A stretch of 64,000 bases of DNA from Rhizorhabdus phycosphaerae (GCF_011044255.1 NZ_CP049107.1:682001-746000); one strand, 5' to 3'. Shown: positions 25,735 through 34,806, counted from the stretch's first letter. Notes: generated by a model not told the origin, from the sequence alone. Translations and numbers: made by a program.

Positions 25735-27975
25735 TTAGTAGCTGAAGCCCAGCGTCAGCCCCCAGGTCCGTGCGACTTCGCGGCTGGCGAAGGCAAACGG
25801 GCCCGTGATGACCTTGCGATAGAGCCGGCCATTGCTGTGGAAGGCATTCTGCACGAACGCCGACAGCGTGACGTTCTTGCGGTCGTCCAGTTCGTGACGA
25901 TAGCCGATCGACGCGTCGACCGTCGCATAGGCGTCGATGAAATCGCGGTTCAGCCCCGTCGTATCGCGGATGACCGAGGTCGCGAATTTGTCGGTCCACT
26001 TGTAGTTGGCGTTGAGCAGGATCTCACCGCCCGTCGCCTCGACCGGAATGGTGGCGTCACCACCGAAGCTGACCGACCATTTCGGCGCGTAGCGCAGGTT
26101 ACGCTGGTTGCGGATATCGACCCCGCCCGACAGGAAGGCATCATATTTGCCGTCGATATAGCCGACCGCCGCACGCAGGTTCAGCCAGCGGGTCGGCGCC
26201 AACTGGAATTCGCCCTCGACGCCCTGCAACGTCGCCGACGCCGCATTCTGCACCTGGGTCTGGGTGATCAGCGGATTGATCGGCGAGGCGGTGATCACCT
26301 CCTCTTGCTTGTTCTTATACTTGGCGCGGAAAACCGTGACATTGGCGCGGGCGCGGTTGTTCCAGAAGGTCGTGCGCAGGCCGGCTTCGTAGCTGTCGAC
26401 CGTCTCGGGCTCATAGGGCCCGATTGCGGTGGTGACCGTCGCCCGGCTGTTCCATCCGCCCGAACGGTAGCCGCGCGACCAGCCGGCATAGATCATGATG
26501 TCCGGCGTGAAGCGATAGTCGACGGTGACGCGCGGAGTGAACTTGCTGAACGTCACCGACGGATCCGCGCAGGGCGCATAAGCCGAGGTCGCGTCCGGGC
26601 ATTGACCGGTTATCGCACCCGTCGTCGGGTTGCGGAACTTGATGTAGAATTTCTTCTTCTCGTGTGTGTAGCGTCCGCCGAGGGTCAGGCGCAGCTTGTC
26701 GATCGGTTCGACATAGGCCTCCGCATAAGCGGCATAGGCGTCGAGGTCCTGGCCCGCGTCGAAGAATTGCGACCGGTTGCCCGTGACGATCGCCTGCTGC
26801 ACGAGGTCGAACTCCGACTTCATGTAATAGAGGCCCGCGACGAAATCGACGGCACCGCCCAGGTCGCTGACCGCACGGACTTCCTGGCTGAACTGGTTCG
26901 CTTTCTGGTCACGCAGCGACACGAAGATGTGCGCGCCGTTCGCCAGTGGCGCGCCGCCCGTATTCTCGACGTTCAGCGCGTCCTTCTGCTTGGTGTAGTT
27001 GGTAATCGACTCGATCGACACGCCGTCGATCACATCCAGCTTGGCATTCAGCGTCACCGCCGTGTGCTTCAGCCGCGCCTCGAAGGGATAGTCGTCGAGC
27101 GCGAGCTTGTAGCCGCTGTCCTCGATCCGCTGGCCCTGGGTGCCGATACAGGCGCCGAAGGCGACGCAGAAGGTCTGGCCGGGCGCCGACAGCGGGACGA
27201 GGCTCGGATATCTCGACTTGTCGTTGATATGGTCGATTGACAGCGTGGCGTCGAAGGCCGAGCTCGGGTTGAAGCGCAGCGCCCCGAACAGCGAATAGCG
27301 ATCGAGACCATCCTCGCGCTTGCCATCGCTGGCGCGTCGGGTGAAGCTTTCGCTGCGCTCGCGATAGCCGCCGATCTTCAGGCCGAGCACATCCTTGATG
27401 ATCGGCGCGTTAGCCATCGCCTTATATTCGCGAACGCCATAGCTGCCGACCGTGATCTGGCCCTTCAGGCCCCAGTCCATCGTCGGCTTGGTACGCTTGA
27501 TGCTGATCACGCCGCCGATCGTGTTGCGACCGAACAGCGTGCCCTGCGGACCGCGCAGAACCTCGACCGCGTCGATGTCGAACGTATCCATCATTGCGCC
27601 GGTGTTGGACGCCAGGAAGACACCATCGACAGAGACCGCCACCGCCGGCTCGAACGAACGATCGAGATCACCGAAGCTGATGCCGCGGATCGAAGCGGAC
27701 ATGCCGCCGCCGGTAAATGGATGCCGGCCAAGTTCGACGTTCGGCATGAAGCGCTCGATCGAATCGACGTCGGGAATGAAGGTACGCTCGATCATCGCGC
27801 CGTCCATCGCGGCGACCGCGACCGGCACCGACTGCAGCGACTCCGCGCGCTGGCGAGCGGTAACGATGATCTCCTCGATGCCTCCCGCATCGGTCGCCTG
27901 TGGCGACGTCTGCGCCCACGCCGGTCCCGCGGCGAGCGCCAATGCCGTGGTTGCGAGCAAAACCCCGTTTCTCAT
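25735..27975 (-). CDS. TonB-dependent outer-membrane receptor
   Basis: A 746-residue receptor with a signal peptide (about 1-21), TonB-box-like EEIIVTARQR at 34-43, plug motif EVLRGPQGTLFGRNTIGGV at about 138-156, and a barrel ending in LTLGFSY with the terminal aromatic residue. It is a paralog of the receptor at 434-2701: both contain the same plug segment and the barrel motif SRGYRSGG. It is preceded by a large inverted repeat about 37 bases upstream. It probably imports the same substrate or a related compound. Confidence 0.95.
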   Translation of the reverse strand: MRNGVLLATTALALAAGPAWAQTSPQATDAGGIEEIIVTARQRAESLQSVPVAVAAMDGAMIERTFIPDVDSIERFMPNVELGRHPFTGGGMSASIRGISFGDLDRSFEPAVAVSVDGVFLASNTGAMMDTFDIDAVEVLRGPQGTLFGRNTIGGVISIKRTKPTMDWGLKGQITVGSYGVREYKAMANAPIIKDVLGLKIGGYRERSESFTRRASDGKREDGLDRYSLFGALRFNPSSAFDATLSIDHINDKSRYPSLVPLSAPGQTFCVAFGACIGTQGQRIEDSGYKLALDDYPFEARLKHTAVTLNAKLDVIDGVSIESITNYTKQKDALNVENTGGAPLANGAHIFVSLRDQKANQFSQEVRAVSDLGGAVDFVAGLYYMKSEFDLVQQAIVTGNRSQFFDAGQDLDAYAAYAEAYVEPIDKLRLTLGGRYTHEKKKFYIKFRNPTTGAITGQCPDATSAYAPCADPSVTFSKFTPRVTVDYRFTPDIMIYAGWSRGYRSGGWNSRATVTTAIGPYEPETVDSYEAGLRTTFWNNRARANVTVFRAKYKNKQEEVITASPINPLITQTQVQNAASATLQGVEGEFQLAPTRWLNLRAAVGYIDGKYDAFLSGGVDIRNQRNLRYAPKWSVSFGGDATIPVEATGGEILLNANYKWTDKFATSVIRDTTGLNRDFIDAYATVDASIGYRHELDDRKNVTLSAFVQNAFHSNGRLYRKVITGPFAFASREVARTWGLTLGFSY

Positions 27976-28011
27976 TTCAGACCATCCCCTTGCTATTTCT
28001 GGCTATGGAAA

Positions 28012-28057
28012 GCCGGCTCTCACCGGCGACGCGCACACTTCTCCGGTGAGCGCCGGC
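28012..28057. promoter_or_regulatory. Large inverted repeat upstream of the TonB receptor gene
   Basis: Arms of 15 bases (28012-28026 and 28043-28057, 14 of 15 paired, starting GCCGGC) enclose a 16-base loop. It lies 37 bases upstream of the receptor start (27975) and 64 bases after the enoyl-CoA hydratase stop (28121). It could end the upstream transcript or form a leader structure that regulates the receptor. A short TTTCC follows on the minus strand. Confidence 0.5.
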
Positions 28058-28120
28058 CATGCCGACGCCCCCCATCATTCAACTCGACACCTTCCCGATC
28101 CCGTCGCGCGACGCGCGCCG

Positions 28121-28909
28121 TCAGCGTCCCGTCCAGCGGGGCGCCCGCTTCTCGACGAAGGCGCGCGGCCCTTCCGCAAAATCCTCGCTGACCACCAGCC
28201 GCTCGAACGCCTGCCGGGTGGCGGCGATCGACACATCCTCCGGCACTTCGGCCGCCAGCCGGGCAACCTGCAGGCTCTCGCGAACGGCGATCGGCGCATT
28301 GGCACAGATCGCCCTGGCGAGGCCCAGCGCCGCTTCCAGAACCTGATCGGCCGGCACGACGCGGTTGACGAGGCCGAGTGCTTCGGCCCTGGCGGCACCG
28401 ATCGGCTCGCCGGTCGCGATCATCTCGAGCGCGATGGCGCGCGGCAGCTGGCGCGGCAGACGATAGATCCCGCCGGCACCCGCGATCAGACCGCGCTTGA
28501 CTTCGGGCAGCCCGACGATGGTCTCGGTCGACACCACGCGCAGATCGCAGGCGAGCGAGATTTCGAGCCCGCCGCCCAGCGCGCTGCCCTTCACCGCCGC
28601 GATCCAGGGCTTGACGCGCTTCGCCTCGACGAAACCCGCGAAGCCGCCGTCGGGCGTGCTGAGTTCGTCGGCACGGCCCGCGGCGACCTCGGCAAGATCG
28701 GCGCCCGCGCAGAAGGTCGGCCCCTCGGCCGATGTGATCACCACCGCCCAGATCGCGGGATCCGCCTCGGTCCGCTTGACGATCGCATCCAGGGCCCTCG
28801 CCACCGCGCCGTTCACGGCGTTGCGCTTGGCGGGCCGGTTGAGCGTCACGAGTCCGATATGTTGCTCGACGACTTCGAAAAGCACCACATCATCTTCGAT
28901 ATCGATCAT
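28121..28909 (-). CDS. Enoyl-CoA hydratase/isomerase family protein
   Basis: A 262-residue crotonase-fold protein. Oxyanion-hole regions are seen in AEGPTFCAGADLAEVAAG and VKGSALGGGLEISLACD. The position of the first catalytic Glu of classical hydratases lies near GLEISLACD, and LPEVKRGLIAGAGGIYRLPR carries the second, so hydration is plausible. The ATG at 28909 (GGAGAGAGAA upstream) is preferred over longer in-frame starts, whose extensions are not family-like. It probably hydrates the enoyl-CoA made by the acyl-CoA dehydrogenases. It lies between the TonB receptor and LysR genes, all on the minus strand. Confidence 0.9.
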   Translation of the reverse strand: MIDIEDDVVLFEVVEQHIGLVTLNRPAKRNAVNGAVARALDAIVKRTEADPAIWAVVITSAEGPTFCAGADLAEVAAGRADELSTPDGGFAGFVEAKRVKPWIAAVKGSALGGGLEISLACDLRVVSTETIVGLPEVKRGLIAGAGGIYRLPRQLPRAIALEMIATGEPIGAARAEALGLVNRVVPADQVLEAALGLARAICANAPIAVRESLQVARLAAEVPEDVSIAATRQAFERLVVSEDFAEGPRAFVEKRAPRWTGR

Positions 28910-29134
28910 TTCTCTCTCCAGACCAGAACAGGCGCAACACGCCCGACGCAGGGCAATCCATCGATGTCGGAAGAGCAGCTTTCGCCGGCGCACGACTTCG
29001 AAAGAAGCCGTAGCGTGCCTGGGCCTGCGCGCGATGCGCGGCTGGCGTCCTCTTCCTCGACTTGCCGGAACCTCCTGGGCACCCGGCTTATGATGGGACG
29101 CTAGGGTAGCGATGCCCATCGCGTCTAATATGTA

Positions 29135-30067
29135 TCAGACCGTGTTTGAGACGATTTTGATATCAACGCCATTTGTGGCGACTTCACGTGCCAGCTGCCA
29201 GAGAGCACGCACCGCCGATCGATCGTCATTTTCGCGCCTGACCAGGTGGAGTGCGACGGTGAAGTCGGTGTCGGCCAAGGGCAACACGGTCAGATCGGGG
29301 CCGTGATTGGAGGCGGCATGCCATTCGCTCATCAGGACCGGGACATGCGAGCGCATCGCATGCTGCCTGATCCCGGCGAGCGAGGATTCGGGCAGCGGAA
29401 GGATTTCGATCCCATGCCGCGACAGGCGGGCGGCGATGCTGTCGTAGAAGATCGGGTTTATGTTGCGCCGAAAGCTGGCAATCTGCTGACCACGCAGGGA
29501 ATCCAGCGAGATTTCCGGGCCCCAGGCGGCCGCCCTTTCCTTGTCGAGGAGCAGCGCCCAGCGAAAATGGGCAAGGTCGAGGACTTCGCAGCCATCGCGT
29601 TCGAACGGCCCGACCGTGAAGGCCAGATCGATCTCATGCCGCAACAGGCCATCGAGCAGTTGCGACGACCAGGCGTTGACGATCTCCATCTCGATCCGGG
29701 GATGACGGCGGAGGAAACGATCGAGCAGTGCTTCCCGGGCGGGTATCTCCGCCGAAAAATCGGGCGCCCCCAGTTTCAGCGACAGCGCCTGGTTGGCGCG
29801 CATCTCGTGTGCGGCCTCGGCGACCATGTTCGCGGCCTCGACATAGCTGCGGGCGGGTTTGAGAAAGGCATGCCCCTGATCGGTCAGCAGCACCCCGCGG
29901 TTCCTGTTGCGGAGGAACAGCTGGAAACCGATCTGTTCCTCCAGCTTGCGTATCTGGACCGACAGCCAGGGCTGCGCGACATGCAGCGTCTCCGCCGCCC
30001 TCGTAAAGGACAGGCTGTCGGCCACCGCGACGAACATGCGGACCTGCCGGATATCGATGGGCGTCAT
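29135..30067 (-). CDS. LysR-family transcriptional regulator
   Basis: A 310-residue LysR regulator. The N-terminal winged helix-turn-helix is MTPIDIRQVRMFVAVADSL to about residue 65 (FTRAAETLHVAQPWLSVQI), and a substrate-binding-like domain follows (LGAPDFSAEIPAREALL). GGAGGACAGAG precedes the ATG. It is on the same strand as its neighbours, 62 bases downstream of the thiolase gene, rather than divergent from an obvious target. Together with the LuxR protein it is the other regulator in the catabolic region and presumably senses a pathway intermediate. Confidence 0.9.
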   Translation of the reverse strand: MTPIDIRQVRMFVAVADSLSFTRAAETLHVAQPWLSVQIRKLEEQIGFQLFLRNRNRGVLLTDQGHAFLKPARSYVEAANMVAEAAHEMRANQALSLKLGAPDFSAEIPAREALLDRFLRRHPRIEMEIVNAWSSQLLDGLLRHEIDLAFTVGPFERDGCEVLDLAHFRWALLLDKERAAAWGPEISLDSLRGQQIASFRRNINPIFYDSIAARLSRHGIEILPLPESSLAGIRQHAMRSHVPVLMSEWHAASNHGPDLTVLPLADTDFTVALHLVRRENDDRSAVRALWQLAREVATNGVDIKIVSNTV

Positions 30068-30129
30068 CTCTGTCCTCCCCGTCCGTGGGGCGCCGTTGGC
30101 CGGCGCCCTCCCGTCCGGTTATGGTCAGA

Positions 30130-31644
30130 TCATCCGGACATCGTCCAGATTGCCAGACCATCGCCCCCTTTCGATACTATCCCTTTCGCGCCTATCGGCT
30201 GCGAATCCTCGGCCATCAGGAAGGCGACGGTTGCGCTGTCGGTCTCGGGCACCCGCGCCACGAAACGCGCCCCTTCAGCCGTGCGGCCGACGACTGTGGC
30301 GTGGCGCGGCTGGCCGTGCCGGTCGAAGGGTATGGTATATGTCTCGATCTCGCCCGGTCCTTCATAGTCGTCGAGCAGATCCGGCACGGGCCCGCGCCGC
30401 GCCTCGGCCAGCGCCTGGACATCATAATCCTGGGGGAAGGTCCCCGCCGGCACGGGCTCGCGGCTGAAGACCATCGAATGGCTATGCGTGGCATAGCCGC
30501 CATTGGCGACGATCAGACCATGACGCCCGCCTTCGCGCAGCTTCGCGACCATCCGCGCGGCCGCGTGCATCATGCAGTTGCCGATCGGGCCACCGCCGAA
30601 GGTCAGGCCGCCATAGACCGAACAGGGACGGTCTAGCGGCCAGTCGAGCGCGCGGCGCGCCAGCTTCGGCACGATCGGAAAGCAGGAATAGAGTTCGACA
30701 TGATCGATATCCTGCGCAGCGACGCCATTGCGCTCGAGCGCGGCATGGACGGTCGTCTCGAGGCTCGCCGCCCGTGCATAGCTGTCGCGGCGGAGGAAAT
30801 CCTCATCCTCATGCGCCGCGGCTCCCGCGCCGATATACACGAGCCGGCTCTCGTCAACGCCAAGTTCCCGTGCCTTGGCGAGGCTGGCGATGATCACCGC
30901 CGCACCCATGTTGACGCTCGAATTGGCCACCATCAGCTTGGTGTAAGGAAAGCTGACCATCCGGTTGTCGGGCGTCGCAGTGGCGATCGTCGCAGCATCG
31001 ACGGGCTTCCTGATCCAGGCATAGGGATTGGCGGCGGCCACGGCGGCGAAGCCTTCGCCGATCTTGCCACTCTCCGCCTGCCCTTCGGCCAGCGATTGGC
31101 CCCAGGCGGCGCGCGCCGCATTTTCGTAGAGCGGGTAGACATCGATCGGGGTGAACAGGCCATGTTTCCGCGCGAGCGGCTTGGCATTGGCGAGGGCGAC
31201 CTCGGCGATCGAGCTTTTCGGCGGTTCGCGTCCGGCGGCGATATCGGCCTGCGCCCGCTTGGCAGCCGTGCGCAGTGCTTCGGCCCCAACCGCGGCAGCA
31301 AGCGATATCTCGCCGCGTCCGATCAGATTGGCGGCATCGTTGATCAGCTTGATCGGTCCGTCGCCGCTCGCCTCGAAGGTCTTGAGCAGATGCGGGGGGC
31401 GACGTCCGAGCAGGGCAGCGACGCGCTCCTGCGGTGCCGGATCGGGGAAGGAAATCTCGTCCTCGACGCCCAGCCAGTCGAGGCTTTCGAGCAGGTCGAC
31501 CCCGCTGTCCGCCTCGGCCTCCTCGAGCGCCGCCAGCATCAGCTCGAACGCATCGAGGCCCTCCAGATCGTTGGCCGGCCGGTCGAGCACCTCGCCAATA
31601 CCGATGATTACGGGAATGCGGCTTTCGTCGACGCTGGAATTCAT
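30130..31644 (-). CDS. Thiolase-superfamily acetyl-CoA acetyltransferase with C-terminal extension
   Basis: A 504-residue thiolase-like protein. It begins SRIPVIIGIGEVLDRP and has HVELYSCFPIVPKLARRAL with the Cys position and FGGGPIGNCMMHAAARMV with the second Cys. A C-terminal extension of roughly 110 residues (GPGEIETYTIPFDRHGQP and after) matches the extra domain of thiolase-like protein type 1 (TLP1_add_C), an OB-like domain. The start at 31644 has GAGGAGGAAGG just before it; a longer upstream frame is not family-like. It may cleave or form a C-C bond in a CoA ester. It follows the CoA-transferase gene by 59 bases. Confidence 0.88.
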   Translation of the reverse strand: MNSSVDESRIPVIIGIGEVLDRPANDLEGLDAFELMLAALEEAEADSGVDLLESLDWLGVEDEISFPDPAPQERVAALLGRRPPHLLKTFEASGDGPIKLINDAANLIGRGEISLAAAVGAEALRTAAKRAQADIAAGREPPKSSIAEVALANAKPLARKHGLFTPIDVYPLYENAARAAWGQSLAEGQAESGKIGEGFAAVAAANPYAWIRKPVDAATIATATPDNRMVSFPYTKLMVANSSVNMGAAVIIASLAKARELGVDESRLVYIGAGAAAHEDEDFLRRDSYARAASLETTVHAALERNGVAAQDIDHVELYSCFPIVPKLARRALDWPLDRPCSVYGGLTFGGGPIGNCMMHAAARMVAKLREGGRHGLIVANGGYATHSHSMVFSREPVPAGTFPQDYDVQALAEARRGPVPDLLDDYEGPGEIETYTIPFDRHGQPRHATVVGRTAEGARFVARVPETDSATVAFLMAEDSQPIGAKGIVSKGGDGLAIWTMSG

Positions 31645-31703
31645 GCCTTCCTCCTCAATCACTATCTCTTGCGCGATCGCCCCGGGGCGTCCGCGTCGAT
31701 CCG

Positions 31704-34100
31704 CTAGGCCGGTGATCGCTCGCCCCGCCCGAGCCCGGCGGCGAGCATTTGCTCGATCGCCGGATCCACGCCCTGCAGGACACCGGAGGCGAACAGCACC
31801 TCCGTCTCCGCCACCGACAGTCCCAGCCAATGCTGGACCACTTCTGCGCTATGCTGGCCCATCAGCGGCGCTGGCATGGCAGGCAAGGCTCGAACATTCC
31901 GGGAGTGCGCGTGAAACCGCTCGGCGATCACGTCTTCCTCGAGATAGGGATGGCGATCGACGCGAAACAAGCCGCGCTGCCGATAATAGGAAAAGCCCGG
32001 AAGATCGGCGATACGCAGCATCTGCGCGGCTGGGACACCCGCCTCCTGCAACAGCCGCATCGCTGCTTCGGCGTCCTGTGCCAGCATCCAGGCAGCCAGA
32101 CCGGCCTCTATCTCCGCCCGTCGACGGAGCCGGCCGGCGCGCTGGGACAGATCCTCGTCCTCCAGCCAATCGGTTCGTCCCATGACTGCCGCCAGCGCGC
32201 GCCAGTCCGCATCCTGCCGGACGGTCACGACGCACCACTGGTCGTCGCCCTGTGCCTGAAACACGCCCCAGGGCGCGTCGACGGGCTCTTCCCAGCCCTC
32301 CGCTCCGGCCGCACGGGCCGCGATCTCCGCCGAGAAGTGGTCGAGCATCACATCGAGCTGCGAGATCGATGCCGTGCCGCCGCGCCCGGTCTTCGTGCGT
32401 CGATGCAGCAGAGCCAGGGTCGCGATGGCGCCATAGCGCGCCGCCGAATGATCCGGATAGATGGTGACCGCATCGCTATGGGCCGAAGGATCGTCGGGAT
32501 AGCACCATTTGCTGGTAAGGCCCGACGCCGCGCGCACCAGCGGGCCATAGCCCATCCGCGCCGCCCAGGGGCCGTCCGATCCGAACGCGCTGCTGTCGAT
32601 CATCACGATGCCGGGATTGACCGTCGCGATCGTCGCATGATCGAAGCCAAGGGCCTCCATCGTGCCCGGCTTGAAATTGGACAGGATTACATCGGCTTCC
32701 GCAGCAAGGCGCAGAAACAGCGCCTTGCCGTCCGGATGCCGCAGGTCGAGGCCCAGGCTGCGCTTGTTGCGGTGGCCCGCCGCGAAGCCGACCGACAATC
32801 CCGTCGGCAGATAGCTGTGCCGCGTGCCGTCGGGAAAGGCCGCGCTCTCGACCTTGACGACGTCGGCACCCAGATCGGCGAGCAGCCGCCCCTGCTCTCC
32901 TCCGACGACGATCACCCCCAGATCGAGCACCTTCAGGCCGGTCAGCGGCAATTCCGGCGTCGGACGTGCCGCGGTGGCTGCAGGCCGGCGCGCTGCAATG
33001 CCGGCATCCGCCCCGCCGGGTGCCGCACCGAATGCGATCGGGCTTTTCGGAAGCCGCAGGCGACGTCCGTCGGCCAGCGCGGCTTCCACAAGCACGCCCC
33101 GCGCCTGGACATGATCGGTCGCCAGACACTCCTCGAGTGTGAGCACGGCGGAGATCGGCACTCCTCGCGCCGCCCCCTCGGCCACGAGATCCGCCTTCGT
33201 GCGGACGGCGAAGAAGTCCGCCATCGCCTCCTGCAATGGTGCGGACGCCTGGCGCACGTCGAGGCGATTGAACTCCGGCCCGGCAAAGGCGGGCGGCGAG
33301 CCCATCCAGCGGAACATGTTCTGCCACTGGCGCGGCGCGAGGACGCAGATGCGGACTTTCCCATCGGCGCAGCTATGGATCGGATAGAGGGTCCCGGCAG
33401 CCGGACGCCCCGGGGGAAGCGCTGCGGCCGAGCGCCCGAGCGTGGCGCTGCCCGCTATCCCGAATCCCGGATCGAGCGCCTGCACCGCGCCGTCGAGAAG
33501 CGAGAAATCGATCCGGTCTCCCTGCCCTGTCCGCTGCGCCGCAAAGAGCGCAGACATCGCGACGAAAGCGCCTTGCGACATAGCGCATTCGAGCGCCAGC
33601 TCTCCCGGCGGTAGCAGCGGAGCGCGTCCCGCCACTCCCGATCGCGAAAGCTCGCTCGACAGGGCGTGAAGTACGGGATCCGTCGCCTGCCAGTCGCTAT
33701 GCGCATTCCAGAGCCCGAACGGGCTGACCGTCATGCGGACGGCTCTTGTGGGAAGCGCAGCGTCCAGTTCCTCCGCGTTCATGCCGACGTCCACGGGCAG
33801 GGGGCTTGGCAGCAGCAGCAGATCGGCATCGGCCAGCAGTTCGATCCATTGCGTCGTGCGGGCGGCCGCAGTCTCGTCCAGCCACACGCGCTGTTTCCCG
33901 GCGTTCGCGACCTCTGCCGTCAGCGCCGCATTGCCGGCGACAGCGGGCACGTCGCGGCCGTCCCAGTCCGGCGACAGCACCCGCGCGCCGAGATCGGCGA
34001 AGATGCGGCCGATCTTGCCCAACCCTGCACCCAGCAGGTCGACGACCAAAAGACCGTCGAGCGGCCCTTCCGCCGACAGACCTTTTTCCTGGCGACTCAT
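31704..34100 (-). CDS. Tandem CaiB/BaiF family III CoA-transferase
   Basis: A 798-residue protein made of two family III CoA-transferase halves. The first (about 14-385) begins LDGLLVVDLLGAGLGKIG; the second (about 400-798) begins LTGLKVLDLGVIVVGGEQG and includes VVKVESAAFPDGTRHS, HRNKRSLGLDLR and a DSSAFGSDGPWAARMGYGP segment. Most family members are about 400 residues and dimerise in an interlocked way; fusion of two copies is known but less common. It likely activates the carboxylated substrate by transferring CoA from another thioester, as no acyl-CoA synthetase is seen. Start MSRQEKGLS at 34100 is chosen over an earlier Met. Confidence 0.9.
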   Translation of the reverse strand: MSRQEKGLSAEGPLDGLLVVDLLGAGLGKIGRIFADLGARVLSPDWDGRDVPAVAGNAALTAEVANAGKQRVWLDETAAARTTQWIELLADADLLLLPSPLPVDVGMNAEELDAALPTRAVRMTVSPFGLWNAHSDWQATDPVLHALSSELSRSGVAGRAPLLPPGELALECAMSQGAFVAMSALFAAQRTGQGDRIDFSLLDGAVQALDPGFGIAGSATLGRSAAALPPGRPAAGTLYPIHSCADGKVRICVLAPRQWQNMFRWMGSPPAFAGPEFNRLDVRQASAPLQEAMADFFAVRTKADLVAEGAARGVPISAVLTLEECLATDHVQARGVLVEAALADGRRLRLPKSPIAFGAAPGGADAGIAARRPAATAARPTPELPLTGLKVLDLGVIVVGGEQGRLLADLGADVVKVESAAFPDGTRHSYLPTGLSVGFAAGHRNKRSLGLDLRHPDGKALFLRLAAEADVILSNFKPGTMEALGFDHATIATVNPGIVMIDSSAFGSDGPWAARMGYGPLVRAASGLTSKWCYPDDPSAHSDAVTIYPDHSAARYGAIATLALLHRRTKTGRGGTASISQLDVMLDHFSAEIAARAAGAEGWEEPVDAPWGVFQAQGDDQWCVVTVRQDADWRALAAVMGRTDWLEDEDLSQRAGRLRRRAEIEAGLAAWMLAQDAEAAMRLLQEAGVPAAQMLRIADLPGFSYYRQRGLFRVDRHPYLEEDVIAERFHAHSRNVRALPAMPAPLMGQHSAEVVQHWLGLSVAETEVLFASGVLQGVDPAIEQMLAAGLGRGERSPA

Positions 34101-34404
34101 CGCCCTTCCCGACAGCTTGTGCTGCGCCGCATCCCGCTTCCCGACATATGTGTTTCTTTGTCGGAAGACTGCCGGGGACACGCCCGGACTGTCCAATACG
34201 CAATCCTTCACCGTTCATAACGGATTCTTATCAAGGGCGACGCCATAGCGGCCATGATCGGCCAGCGACGCCGAGGGACGTCGCACGGCTTGCACTATCC
34301 TCGACAACAGGCTGTCGGGCATCTGCCGATCTGAATGCATTTCGAGTAAGTTCCCGCAACGGCCCTCAGTGGCGCGGGACCTCACTGGTACGCCGACGAC
34401 TTGG
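34101..34404. other. Non-coding stretch with an inverted repeat
   Basis: The 304-base region upstream of the CoA-transferase gene. No convincing gene is seen. It contains an inverted repeat at 34137-34167 (CTTCCCGACA facing TGTCGGAAG, with one bulge) about 40-70 bases before the CoA-transferase start, a candidate operator. The rest shows no recognisable element. It marks the end of the catabolic cluster. Confidence 0.5.
34137..34167. promoter_or_regulatory. Inverted repeat upstream of the CoA-transferase gene
   Basis: CTTCCCGACA (34137-34146) and TGTCGGAAG (34159-34167) are inverted copies separated by 12 bases, with one extra C in the left arm. Location and symmetry suggest a regulator-binding site for the minus-strand operon starting at 34100. 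Confidence 0.35.
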
Positions 34405-34806
34405 TCAAAGCTCTATACACATCATCGCGCCGTTGGTTGTCGGGGTGCACGATGTGGCCCGACCGGACTGCCCGCGCCGCGATTTGTCATCCGCCTCTAT
34501 CGTCGCCTGCCATATGCGGAAAGTCTCTGCCCGGGCCTTTGCCTCGGTCATAGGCTCCGCCGTGCCCTGCGATTTTTCGAAATTTTCGATGAGCTCGTCA
34601 AAATAGGCAAAAAAGGCCAGCACCGGACCAGAGTTACGGAGATCGCCTTTGGCGGCATAGGCCGACTTCACGCACGCGCCATATTCCGCAAATGGCCGTT
34701 GGTCCTGGCATTGCGCAAACACTTCGGCCATGCTTTTCGCCTCTGCATCGGTTGATATGCCGACCAGAGATAAGACCGCTGCCGCTGCCAATATTGCTCT
34801 TCGCAT
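34405..34806 (-). CDS. Small secreted hypothetical protein
   Basis: A 133-residue protein with a clear signal peptide (MRRAILAAAAVLSLVGI, cleavage near DAEA-KS) and five Cys residues in all. No family was recognised. The mature part is mainly helical and charged. It lies alone between the catabolic cluster and tRNA-Ser. Composition is less GC-rich than its neighbours, which could reflect recent acquisition, but the stretch is too short to judge. Confidence 0.6.
   Translation of the reverse strand: MRRAILAAAAVLSLVGISTDAEAKSMAEVFAQCQDQRPFAEYGACVKSAYAAKGDLRNSGPVLAFFAYFDELIENFEKSQGTAEPMTEAKARAETFRIWQATIEADDKSRRGQSGRATSCTPTTNGAMMCIEL

Noticed and set aside
27452-29104. Plus-strand frame spanning the TonB receptor start and hydratase genes
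   Set aside because: It covers parts of two opposite genes and has no recognisable domain.
31749-33614. Plus-strand frame opposite the CoA-transferase gene
   Set aside because: Shadow of a gene with clear family III CoA-transferase motifs.
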